Of a stretch of 64,000 bases of DNA, positions 11,185 to 21,272 are shown piece after piece (within the stretch, counting starts at the first letter, position 1; every line of letters begins with the position of its first letter). The notes below the pieces were generated by a model. That model was not told the origin of the DNA. It did no database searches and saw nothing but the letters and a program-made list of their open reading frames with translations. The stretch comes from Sistotremastrum niveocremeum HHB9708 (lineage: Eukaryota > Basidiomycota > Agaricomycetes > Sistotremastrales > Sistotremastraceae): positions 807,841-871,840 of the forward strand of contig KV419405.1 of the NCBI GenBank assembly GCA_001630475.1. Reading direction: 5' to 3'. A program made the position numbers and the translations under genes.

Positions 11185-12199
11185 GGCTCAGTAAAGAGTC
11201 ACTCTGAGATGGGAAGGAACGCGCTAAGAGGATTGCAGGACATCGAGGAGCTTTTCTGAAGGCAGAAAGAGACTCGTGACGAGTAAGAATTCGAAGCGTC
11301 ATGGTCGTCGAACGCAGTTCGATGCTTCGACCAAATTCTCCCTCGAATGCGGAGTCCCGATCCCTGTAATGCAGGCAAGGCATTGAGTAGCGGCAGGGTG
11401 CTGTTATTGGCCGTGTAACGAACGGACCATGCCAAGCGACCTATTTTTGCCTGTCATTGGCGTGAGACTCGACGCACTGCACAATGGCAGCGTGTTGGTC
11501 GTAGGCTCATAGAAAAGACACCGAAAGACTGGTACGCGTCGCATATTTTGGTGAGCCCCGAAACAGTGAGAACTGCACGTCCATCGTGAACCCATGAATG
11601 CCCAATATAGTGCTCAATGCGGCGAGGTGGCAGGAAAGCCACGGTATCGAACCTCGCCGCTCTAAATTCTGGTCCTGGAAGACGGTGCTACGGAAGTATT
11701 TTGATCCTCGGTATTTGATGATGCGGCATAGTGCCTAAACACGAGTATGCATGACTGCGGGTGTGCAGGAATTGATCTCATACGTCGAGTTGACCATATT
11801 AGAGGAAGAGCGTAACGACGTCGGGTTTTCCAGAAAAGCAGTACCACATCTATAGAATTTGTCCAAACAAGAGAGAATTGAAGCATTGGTCTCTCGGTCC
11901 CATTATAATTGATGATGCCCGAGCCAGCAAGACCGTGCACCGGTTTTGAACATCAAGTTGATGGTGAAGCAGAGCTAGAGTTGCCACTTCGGGCGCTAAA
12001 TTGAAATAGCTTGCTTCGTCGATAACCACCGATAGTCATAAAATATGATAATGACTATAGTACTATATATTGCAACAGGGATAGCAAATACAACGCAAAA
12101 AAGAATGTTTCAAGAGGCCAAAATAATGATGCAGTGTATGTAGTGATGTGTATGTGAGGGAATGTACCCTATGGTCTTACGTCTTCCTGATTTCAATGC
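11185..12199. other. About 1 kb without a recognisable gene
   Basis: It lies upstream of the esterase start and downstream of the SPT2 stop. Several minus-strand frames of 60-95 residues are open in series (for example 11940-11662 and 11642-11454), but none shows a domain and I found no consistent splice set. It may be esterase promoter plus decayed coding DNA. The AT-rich part at 12030-12150 is probably SPT2 3' flank. Confidence 0.4.
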
Positions 12200-13621
12200 T
12201 CAACGAGCTCCCAACCTGGAACCGTCCCGCTCCTTTTCTTTCTTTCTTCTCAATTTCTCCTCTTCGCGCATCTTAAGCTGTGCCAATTCACGTTCGTCTT
12301 CCTTACGGGCAATCCGCGCACTAAGACGAAAAAATTACATGGCAATCATCAAAAGACCACGATGAACATACCTATAAAGTTCCTCCTGTTCTTGAGAGAA
12401 CGCATCGGCCTCCATATCATCGTCATCGCTAAGGTCCGCACGATTGACATAACTGTCACGTCGTTTGCCAAATATACTCCAGATTTCGTCTCTGATTCCG
12501 AAAATCCCATCGCCACCCTCATCTGAGTCTTCTGACCTTCTTGCAGAGCGGCGTTTCGAAGACGATGGAGGAGGGCTGTCGGATTGACGCCTTCGTCTCG
12601 GTTGAGTCAAGGCAGTATTGATGGCTGGAGAGCTCTGTGGGCGAGACGATGCTGGGATAGATTTGCTCTGGTTCACTTTGGCAATGGCGGAAGATGACTT
12701 GGGGTCAAGGGCACCCTTTCCTTTGGCGTTAACAGATGCGGATGATTTGGCGGGTGGCATGGGTGAGGAGCGGGCGGAAGTTGAGGTACTGCTCCGGGTT
12801 TGGGACGAGGTAGGGCCAGTCGAGACAAGTGAAGTCGCCGGTTTCTTGTCTGTATCTCGTTTCTTCGTTGTCGTGAACCAGTCGTGGAATTCTCGGGCTT
12901 TATCGCCTTCGATCACCTTGTCCTCACCGTTCTTGGCCCGTTGTCTGTCCATAAGGATTTCGTCGATTGTACGTAAATCTCGTTTGTTGGTGTTAAGCTT
13001 CGTGAGAGTGGCGGGAGTCGCTGCAAGTCTCTGGCGAGCAGATTGGCCTGCCTGAGAAGGCAGTGCAGCGAGATTCTGAGGGGAATTTGTGATAGTCATG
13101 ACAGCTCCGCCGGGAAGCCGATGACCAGATTTGTGAAGTGAGGATGAGGATCGTTTGACCGAGTGAGATGGAGAAGGAAAGGCTCGGTTCATCTCCCTTT
13201 GTCGCTTTCTCATTCGCTTCTCCTCCCGTGTCAGCGCGTCTTCGGAGTCACCGATCTCGGCGTCGTCGGCGTCGCGTTTCCTGCTCCGTTCGAGTGATGG
13301 GCCCTGCGACTTGCTCTTGGATTTCCCGTAGAGCAGATGATCTCGGACCTCAGCCTCTCTCCTGGCCGCTTCGCGCTCACGAGCGGCCTTTTCTTTCTCC
13401 CGCTGAGCCTGTCTCTCTGCCTCTCGACGTTCTTCTTCAAGATGTTTCATCCTCAATCTAGCTGCATCTTCTCGTAGCTTCTTCTCCCTGGCTTCCTGCT
13501 CCCGGCGCTGATTTTCTAATTTTTGCTGCCGCTGTGCCAGGGCCATCCGAGCGGCGGCCTCTGCGTCTTTAGTCTGACCAGCACTAACGGCCATCAGAGC
13601 TGCAAATCCTCCCCCTGACAT
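12200..13621 (-). CDS. SPT2: SPT2-type chromatin protein
   Basis: Histone H3-H4 binding chromatin factor linked in the family to transcription elongation and suppression of cryptic initiation. Start at 13621 (MSGGGFAALMAVSAGQ). Residues of about 20-115 form a long charged coiled coil (QRREQEAREKKLRED, EEERREAERQAQREKEKAA). A middle region rich in Ser, Lys and Pro follows. The SPT2 C-terminal domain is recognisable: GIRDEIWSIFGKRRDSYVNR, then SDDDDMEADAFSQEQEELYR, an intron at about 12371-12320, and SARIARKEDERELAQLKMREEEKL. It ends RDGSRLGAR, stop at 12200-12202. An in-frame ATG further upstream (13708) would add an unconserved extension, so I prefer 13621. It diverges from ARP3. Confidence 0.85.
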
Positions 13622-13953
13622 GGTTACGTGGATGTCGTATGTAGAAATTTGATGACTGTGAATCGTGTGAGACGGACATTCTCGATAAAGGACACCGGAT
13701 ACAAACAATGATTGTACGTGGCGGTAATGATCCTCGTTGAAAACTGCATCTCTGAGTTATCTGGCCGGTGGCAAAAGAGGGTAGACTCACAATACAGAGG
13801 AACGTTGTGGTCTAGAGTAAATGATTGGTAATATGACAGAAAGGGAATGTGGAGGTGCTGCGACAGGACAGAAAGCTGTGCCCGCAATCCGGAGGCAACC
13901 TCGCGGGCCAAGCAAGACCAAACAGATTGCCCGCAGACTTACCCTAGGGCACA
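13622..13953. promoter_or_regulatory. Divergent promoter region SPT2 / ARP3
   Basis: These 332 bases separate the start codons of two divergent genes and must contain both promoters. No strong TATA box was seen. Short frames here read as 5' UTR. Confidence 0.45.
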
Positions 13954-15650
13954 ATGGCATTGCTCGCTCCTATCATTAGTGACAATGGCACCGGGTATTC
14001 AAAGATTGGGTAAGAGTGTGCTTTCTAGGTGTACCCGCGTTACTGAAATGTTCCAGTTTTGCCGGAAATTCCGACCCATCCTTGTAAGGCAGTTCTAACC
14101 AATCGAGCGAGATCAGGTCATTCACAATACGTTGGATGATAGTGTATTTCCCACCGCGATTGCAACGCGAGAGAGTCCAGCTTCGAATAGTCGAGGACCT
14201 TCACTGCCAGCCAAGCCTGGCCATTTAGCAACCAAACGCGGCATCGAAGATCTAGACTTCTATATCGGAGACGAGGCATTAGCAAACTCCAAGACATACA
14301 GCGTACACTACCCTATACGCCATGGCATGATTGACAATTGGGACCATATGGAGCGATACTGGGAGCAGTCTATCTTCAAATACCTGCGGGCTGAACCTGA
14401 GGACCATTATTTCCTGCTGGTGCGTCATCTGTATTTTGTATCGTTTGTGAAATATTCACATTCATTGATAGACCGAACCTCCTCTAAATCCTCCCGAAAA
14501 TCGCGAGAATACTGCTGAAATCTTCTTCGAATCCTTCAATATTCAAGGGCTCTATATCGCGGTCCAAGCAGTACTTGCTCTTGCGGCCTCGTGGTCTTCA
14601 AACAAAGTCACTGATCGTACACTTACTGGAACAGTCATTGACTCTGGAGATGGTGTGACCCACGTCATCCCTTGTGCCGAAGGATACGTGATTGGTAGCG
14701 CAATCAAACATATTCCCATCGCCGGGCGTGATATCTCTCAGTTTGTCCTGAACCTGCTTCGAGAGCGTGGAGAAATGGTGACGGTTCCGCCTGAAGATCA
14801 ATTACGAGTCGCTTCCAAAGTGAAGGAGAACTACAGTTACGTTTGTCAGGACATTGTCAAGGAGTTCAGGAAATATGATCAGGATCCCATGAAGTACTTT
14901 GCACGGTACGATGGCGAGCATAGCGTCACGGGACGTGTGGGTTTATTTCTCAGAACTTGCCCTTTACGCTTGTTAATCCATCTGCCAGAAATATTCCATC
15001 GATGTAGGCTATGAGCGCTTCCTTGCTCCGGAGATCTTTTTCAATCCGGAAATCGCTTCCTCCGACTTTTTGACGCCTCTTCCTGAGATCGTGGACGGAG
15101 TCATCCAAGCATCGCCCATTGATGTCCGTCGCGGCCTTTACAAGGTACGGGCTCTGGACCTGTCTAGGCACGATTAACTCATCTCGGTCGAAGAATATTG
15201 TGTTATCTGGCGGATCTACTATGTTCGATCACTTTGGCCAACGACTCAAGCGCGATCTCAAACAATTAGTTGATCGAAGGATCGAAGCTAGCGAAGCATC
15301 AAGTGGCAGCATTATCAGAGTACGTTTCACCCATAGCCTTGGCGCACATAAATTAACCAAATGTCAGTCTACCGGCGTTGACGTGAACGTTATATCGCAT
15401 AAGAGACAACGGTATGTTAAAAATTGAACGCTTGAGTGAAATCGGTATCGATCCGTTAACAGGTACGCCGTTTGGTTCGGAGGTTCTCTGTTGGCGTCCC
15501 TTGTAAGTTGCAAACATGCTTTAGTTAATCTGCAACCCCTGACGAAAACTGCAGCCGGAGTTCTACTCCTACTGTCACACGAAAGCGGATTATGAAGAAG
15601 TAGGACCCAGCATCTGTCGTCGATACGCGATCTTCGGAAGTGTTAATTAG
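13954..15650 (+). CDS. ARP3: Actin-related protein 3 (Arp2/3 complex)
   Basis: Subunit of the Arp2/3 complex that nucleates branched actin at cortical patches. Start ATG 13954: [19 protein letters not shown], with the nucleotide phosphate-binding loop [10 protein letters not shown] directly after the start. The next exons give [35 protein letters not shown] (Arp3-specific), [58 protein letters not shown] (second phosphate loop), [33 protein letters not shown] and [18 protein letters not shown]. The C-terminus is [12 protein letters not shown], then [19 protein letters not shown], ending IFGSVN with stop at 15648-15650. Eight or nine short introns. [15 protein letters not shown] and the HTKADYEE tail separate Arp3 from actin and Arp2. 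No lesion seen. Confidence 0.93.
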
Positions 15651-16210
15651 GGGTAGATAGTTGAGCTACCAGGGGGTGTAGACATCCGCATGTACGAAAA
15701 TGAAATGGGAATGTATAAAAAATTCTAATCTTGCAAAGTGCAGTAGATTACAGATGTTTGACGGCAATTGTCGCAGCAGCACCATCACACAGTATCTGGA
15801 CATTGCCAAGTAGACCGGCGAAGAAGCAATGAAACAGTGGAACCTAAGGAAGGTCTGGAAAGATACGGAGCGTGGCGTTCCGCGGAGAAGAGGGGCAACG
15901 TACAGGAGGTGATATTTTCCAAGGACCTCGCGCTCATCGCAAATGATTCGCACTACTAGTAATAATACTAGTCTAATAGTACTGAGGGGAGAGCGAGCTC
16001 TGGAGACGCGGCAACGTTGGAAGATACCCGAGAGGCAGCGAGCTCGGCAAAGTTGGACAATAATACTGTAGTAGAACGAGCACGAGAGAGTCAAGTCAAA
16101 TGTTTGTTTAGTGGAGAGGCGTCCGAATGTCTGCGGCCAAGGAGCACAAGCGAAGCTTACTGTAGGGATGTTTTGTGGTTATATATTATTTTGTGAGGGG
16201 ATATCATATC
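15651..16210. other. Intergenic between ARP3 and tRNA-Val
   Basis: No gene recognised. A 143-residue minus-strand frame (16094-15666) is rich in Ser, Arg and Cys without family features and is probably chance. A short AT-rich patch at 15950-15980 repeats ACTAGT around AATAAT and looks like simple sequence. Confidence 0.4.
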
Positions 16211-16316
16211 GGTTGAGTGGTCTAGCGGTTATGATTTCTGTCTAACAGTCTGGGTATACGCCACCCTGCAATTAACTTCACACAGAAGGTTCCCAGTTCG
16301 ACCCTGGGCTCAATCA
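16211..16316 (+). tRNA. tRNA-Val (AAC) with a 33-base intron
   Basis: The acceptor arm GGTTGAG (16211-16217) pairs with CTCAATC (16309-16315) through one G-T wobble; the discriminator is A16316. The D arm reads GTCTAGCGGTTATGAT. The anticodon stem TCTGT (16237-16241) pairs with ACAGA (16282-16286). The loop is CTAACA plus C, with U33 in place and anticodon AAC at 16244-16246. The intron 16248-16280 lies after position 37, the standard site for tRNA endonuclease. The T arm is CCCAG, TTCGACC, CTGGG. A T-rich run about 15 bases downstream fits pol III termination. Confidence 0.92.
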
Positions 16317-16690
16317 TTCCTTTTGCTCTTTAATTTTTCACTTTTCACTTGGGAAATGAGTTCCTCAATTATCAGAAACCTTGATTAAACCACAGCATTT
16401 TTTTCCTCGACGGCCCGGAAGAAGCCGAGCTTCATTCGCTCTTGGTTTGGGAGACGCGTTCGACCCCGTGCTCAGACAAAAACCTTTCTTCTGTATTACT
16501 TGTCTTTAGGAGTTCCGTGACTGCAGCCCTTTCAACCGTTTTCGTTTCTTCGGCGTGTCAATTGTATTACGAGTCAGGACGGGCTCGGAAGTTCGAGTTC
16601 TAAACAGGCCCAGGATTCACAGGTTGATCAGAGAGGTATCTACAGATTTTCTACCCAATCATCTGAACTGTGTAATAGGGATCCATGTGA
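16317..16690. other. Intergenic after tRNA-Val
   Basis: It contains the T-rich tRNA terminator near 16318-16340 and the 3' flank of the minus-strand LysM gene. No coding signal was recognised. Confidence 0.45.
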
Positions 16691-17685
16691 TCAACCCGCC
16701 CGCCGGAATCGCTGGATACTTGGCTTCACCCCTTGCTTACGCATGCTGTTCTCCCAATCTTCATCTTCAAGATAAGCCGCTACGGCATCGTTTTGCTTAC
16801 TTGTGGCATGATGTGTGCCTTGTTCTTTGGATTTCATTTCTAAAGGATCGGCAAGATCGGCCAGTGCTACATAGGACTGGGCGACACCAAGGTCACTCTC
16901 CTTAGTGACGAGCTGGAGTCTCTTGACAGCTCGTTCGCGCTCTCGCTGCTGCAATAATTCCGGTGGGGGAGGGGGTAATGGATGTCCCGCATACGGAATG
17001 TCAATGAAAGTCCTAGTATGGAGAAGATGGGGCGTTGTTGTGAGAGTAGTGCTAGGCAGATGATTAAGTGCGCACAACTTTCGACCCTGTTTCAAAAATC
17101 ATGAGCATTACATATAGTTGATGCGCACATGCTTGCGCCAAAACGCACGTCGATCGAGAATTTTAGAGATATGCCGACCAAAGTGTCAAGAGGCTTGATG
17201 TAGTATCGAGACATCAGACCATTTGGTAAAGCTATCGTGTTGCTTTCTGTCCGTGCTGCGGCGTCCGTCTCACCGCCGACAGGCTCGGACGGCGCTGACT
17301 CCGAGAAAGTTGTAGGCCCCGAGGCTTTCAACAAAGGGACGATCGACGTGCTATCGGGATGCGACCGAGGGATGTCTATCTGTCCCTGCACGATCTCCTG
17401 TTGGACCGACGTCGGCTCTTCATCTTCCAGGTCCCCGAGGATGAAAACGTCATTCTCAGAAGTTTCTGCGACCGCAGAAAATGGTTGACGATTTGGTATT
17501 TTTACAGCGTCAACGCCACCAAGGCAAAACAGGCACGGATTGTAGAGGCGGAGCCGTGGATTGTTTGCCAGACAGCTCTGGCATATGCTGCGATGACAGC
17601 ACGACGTATTGAATGGGACAGATTGGGGACTGTGGTTCCTGATAGAACATGAACAAGTGAGGCAAAGATCAGTACTAGAGCTCAT
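16691..17685 (-). CDS. RING-like zinc finger plus LysM domain protein
   Basis: Two modules in an intracellular-looking protein with no signal peptide. Near the N-terminus (residues about 7-60) are CLTCSC, CCHRSICQSC and PCLFC, a cysteine/histidine array with RING or zinc-ribbon spacing. A linker rich in Glu, Ser and Pro (about residues 75-160) follows. Then comes a LysM motif: YYIKPLDTLVGISLKFSID, an intron starting GTGCGT (about 17152), GRKLCALNHLPS, ending TRTFIDIP. The C-terminal part is charged (QQRERERAVKRLQ) and carries AVAAYLEDEDWE; it ends SIQRFRRAG. I start at 17685 (MSSSTDLCLTC); an in-frame ATG at 17742 is possible. Intracellular LysM proteins with this order exist in fungi, but their job is poorly known. 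The last part overlaps no other gene. Confidence 0.72.
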
Positions 17686-17742
17686 TGCAATTGGTTGAGG
17701 ACGAGGCTCGGGAAGCCTGAGACTATACGATCTCGGAGCCAC

Positions 17743-19161
17743 AGAGCGGAGATCTGGAGTACTAGCAGTTTCGGCGATGACCGTCGCAAACTCAGATCTG
17801 GTTCATTTGTTATCGAACCAAGTATCAAACTTCTTGCTTGCATGCTACTCCAATATACCGGTAGCGCACTATCAACTACCGAGGTAGCCTTGAGCTCCGT
17901 ATGCATTGATTTTTTGTCCCTTGGACCGCCCTGGCCGGCTTCCAGGATCTTGTTTCTTAGTGCCACTTACACTGACAAGATACTTACACTATATAAGAGT
18001 GTGCTGATAGTCGCAAAATGTCGAACAACCTCCTTGCTGGATCTACAATCGAGTCTGCCTATCCATCAAATTGTCTGCTTGGACGTCAACACCCCGCATC
18101 CCCAGGTAAACCTTCCTCTTCCTTGCAAGGACTCAAACACTAAGCCCGTCTGTAGTCACATCTCGGTTTCAGCCTTCTCCATGTGCAATAGTATCATGTG
18201 TGCTGATTTCTTTGTTCCCTTGAGTATCAGAGTCTCACATTCCTATCTGTCAGGTCCGCCGTGAAGTATTCTTGTGGGGTGAATTAACATGCTCCTTTAC
18301 CGAAGATCTGCACTTCACGTACTCTGCTAGCACATCATTAGCATTGCTCAACAAGGGACGACCTCGTGCAACCTAACGACTTGCATTTTCAGTCCTTTGC
18401 ATCCTAATCCTTGCCCCAACGTGTGCAAGAATGTCTGCAAACAGGTAGGATCATCGATTTACGAATGGGGTCTTCGAAGAAGCCTTTCTCACCGTGTCTC
18501 TAAGTTCTATGCCAAGGAGGACCAACGTGTTACCCAGGAGAGTACTTCCAGATGCGACCATTGCATATACTGGAATAATGGTTCTGCGTCCGGCCGATCG
18601 TAATTTGCCGGATCGAAGCAGTAGTGATGTCTCATCTTGGGTTGCATATGCTCTGTCGTCATAGTGAGACCTAGAAACGAGAACTGAAATAAAGCCTAGA
18701 TGAACCATACATGATTTTTTATTCAACAATGGGACGGTGACTGGGCGAGACGTCCAGACTTTGCAAAAGACACGGTCTATTCCCACACCTGTAACACCGC
18801 CATACATTCCAACCAGAGTCCAGAGCCACTCAAAAACCAGAGCCTCAGGGATATTCGACCACCTTCGGGAAGTCCAGTGGATTTGAAATGATTCAACTTT
18901 CAGCGATTCGACTCTTGCTAGCTAGTTGCAGGTACGATCCATGCGATGGGCACATCTATTCCTTATGCTACCTGCCGGGTGTAATGAACGGGAAGATAGT
19001 ACTCCCCTGCCGTGACTTATCAAGCTTCGTTCGTTCGTCTATTTATCGCCTTTGCGCTTTTCTCGGAAACGATGACCCTTATTCCTGTGATAGGAGAGAA
19101 CGACCACTCATATCTAGATCCACGATCGATCAATAACGGATTTATCGCATTGGTGAGAAGC
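17743..19161. other. 1.4 kb without an assignable gene
   Basis: It lies between the LysM gene start and the iPGM stop. One minus frame at 18807-18451 (118 residues) has a hydrophobic stretch (TIIPVYAMVASGSTLLGNTL) and can be read further upstream, but I found no domain and no convincing start. A plus-strand ATG at 18019 with a GTAAAC donor nearby is equally weak. Treat as unknown. Confidence 0.35.
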
Positions 19162-21017
19162 CTAACCATCGGTTTTAGGAAGCCCCAATAGGTCAAGGAT
19201 GGTCGGTGCAACGTCGCACAGAGCTCCCTCCTCTTCACCCTCGTGATCCTTAGTGAAGGCTAGTTTCTTCGGGTCACCAGTCATGATGAAAGGTACGGGG
19301 TTCGTCGTATGGGCGGTATGGGGGGCACCCGTCTCAGGATTGATCATTTGCTCGGCATTGCCATGGTCGGCAGTTATCAAGAGAATATAGCCTGCCTCCT
19401 GGCACGCCTGATAAACCGTGCCCACGGCTCGGTCAGTCTCGGTAATTGCTTTTACCGCGGCATCATAAACGCCGGTATGCCCTACCTAAGCGACGTTAGG
19501 CCTTCTGTGGCGTGGGCTTCTCTGCCCTGACTTACCATGTCTGGAGGTGCGAAGTTGCACATGACAAACTCGTGTTCTCCTTTCTTCACCACTTCGGCAA
19601 CTTTTTCTGCGACTCCGTGGACACTCATTTCAGGTTGCTTGTCGTATGTGGGCACCTTGGGTGAAGAAATCATGTGGCGTTCTTCGTTTTCAAATTGCTT
19701 CTCTATCCCGCCATTGAAAAAAAAGGTGACATGGGCATACTTTTCGGTCTCTAAATTTATCCTGAGCTGGCAACTCTGTACATTTTGTGGAAGACCAACC
19801 GGCGATGTGGGCTTGCTTTACCCCTTGCTTGCTTAGCCATTCCGCGAGAACGTTTGTCATACCCTGAGGTGGGAAAGCGATCGGGAACGTGAAGTCAGTG
19901 TTGTACCTGGACATAGTCGTGATGTGCTGAAAGGGAAATATTCGGAAAGTCTGAACGGCGTCGCAATCTGAGACCTTACCAGATTTTCAGGGATTTTGAC
20001 TTCCATAGGTTTGTCGGGTAATCCAAAGACTGACACGATTTCACGCATCCTGTCAGAGCGATAGTTGAAAAAGAACAGGGTGTCCCCATCTACGAGAGAA
20101 TGTCGGTAAACAACGGATAGCTGCGCGAGAATATTCGAGATCACCTTTGATACGACGATCCGCCCCACCAACGATGATCGGTTTGAGGAATTCATCCGTT
20201 TCGCCATTCTCATACCTTTTTTCAATTGTTTTCACAGGGTCATCACTTTCCTCTCCTTCTCCTTGTACCAGGCCGTCGATCGCGACTTTCACTCTCTCCC
20301 AGCGCTTGTCTCTGTCCATGGCATAGTAGCGGCCTACCACCGTCGCAATTTGTCCCACTTTCTTGGAGGTGGTGAACCCGAGAAGATCCTTGAGGTATCC
20401 AGCTGCAGATTTGGGGGCAGTATCTCGCCCATCGCCGAAGAAATGAATGTAAACTTCTGGCACCCCGATCTCCTGGGCTGTTTCTAGCAAAGCGAAAAGA
20501 TGGCGGATATGTGAATGAACCCCTCCGTCGCTCACGAGACCGAGGAGATGGAGTCGGCCAGAGTGATCTTTTGCATGTTTACAAGACTCCACAATTTTGT
20601 CCGTCGAATGAAATTGACGCTTCTTGATAGAAACATCAATCCGAACAATGTCCTGCCAGACAATACGTCCCGCTCCAATGTTTAGATGCCTGAGTCAGAT
20701 GAGATTAGATGTTCGAATGAGTTCTGATCTATGATGCAATGAGCTAGGACGTACCCAACCTCTGAGTTTCCCATGAGACCTTCATTGAGGCCCACGGCCG
20801 TTCCATGAGCAGCAAGTGTACGATAAGAGTGTTCCTTTGCAATCTTATCCATGTTTGTGGTCGTGCCAGCGTGGACAGCGTTGCCTTTCTCGATATCTGA
20901 TATGCCCCAACCATCATGGACGCTGTGAAGGAGAAGATTGGATGCAAAGTCATTTTGTGGTCGATTTCAGCACAATCAGACATACATCAGGCAGACTTTG
21001 TTCTTGGTTTCAGGCAT
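19162..21017 (-). CDS. gpmI: 2,3-bisphosphoglycerate-independent phosphoglycerate mutase
   Basis: Glycolytic enzyme interconverting 3- and 2-phosphoglycerate by a Mn-dependent phosphoserine mechanism (alkaline phosphatase superfamily). Start at 21017: [11 protein letters not shown], intron [30 protein letters not shown]. The catalytic serine block is [20 protein letters not shown], with an intron after MGNSEVG. Next come [65 protein letters not shown], and the C-terminal metal block [11 protein letters not shown] with HTTNPVPFI. It ends [11 protein letters not shown], stop at 19162. Metal and phosphate ligands all appear present and no lesion is seen. It diverges from citrate synthase. Filamentous fungi commonly use this form instead of the yeast-type cofactor-dependent enzyme. 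Confidence 0.92.
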
Positions 21018-21272
21018 TGTGCAATCGATAGCAGTGGAGATGTAAAGATTATTTCCGCTTTTCAGACGAACGTTGTAATCGGCGATAACGGCGCTTATCT
21101 ACTTTGACTGGACCCGTTATCGCCGGAGCCATTGGGGAAACATTCATGTGATTGAAAGTTAGGCTGCTATTCCTTCCCGAGTGCCCCAAGGAGAGAATGC
21201 AGACCGACCTACTTGAAGACGCGTTCGGATCTATGTCTGCTCTTGACCAGACACTTTGACCACTACTGAACA
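21018..21272. promoter_or_regulatory. Divergent promoter iPGM / citrate synthase
   Basis: These 255 bases lie between two start codons facing away from each other, linking a glycolytic and a citrate-forming enzyme. No clear TATA box. Co-regulation is an inference from layout only. Confidence 0.45.

Noticed and set aside
11640-11665. A tRNA B-box-like GGTTCGATACC on the minus strand
   Set aside because: The flanking bases do not form a T stem and no acceptor or anticodon arm can be drawn.
13622-13708. An N-terminal extension of SPT2 starting at 13708
   Set aside because: The added residues are unlike the family, and MSGGGFAALM at 13621 is a typical SPT2 start.
16440-16480. A second tRNA suggested by GCGTTCGACCCC
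   Set aside because: The T-stem arms do not pair and no D arm is present; only the 16211-16316 copy folds.
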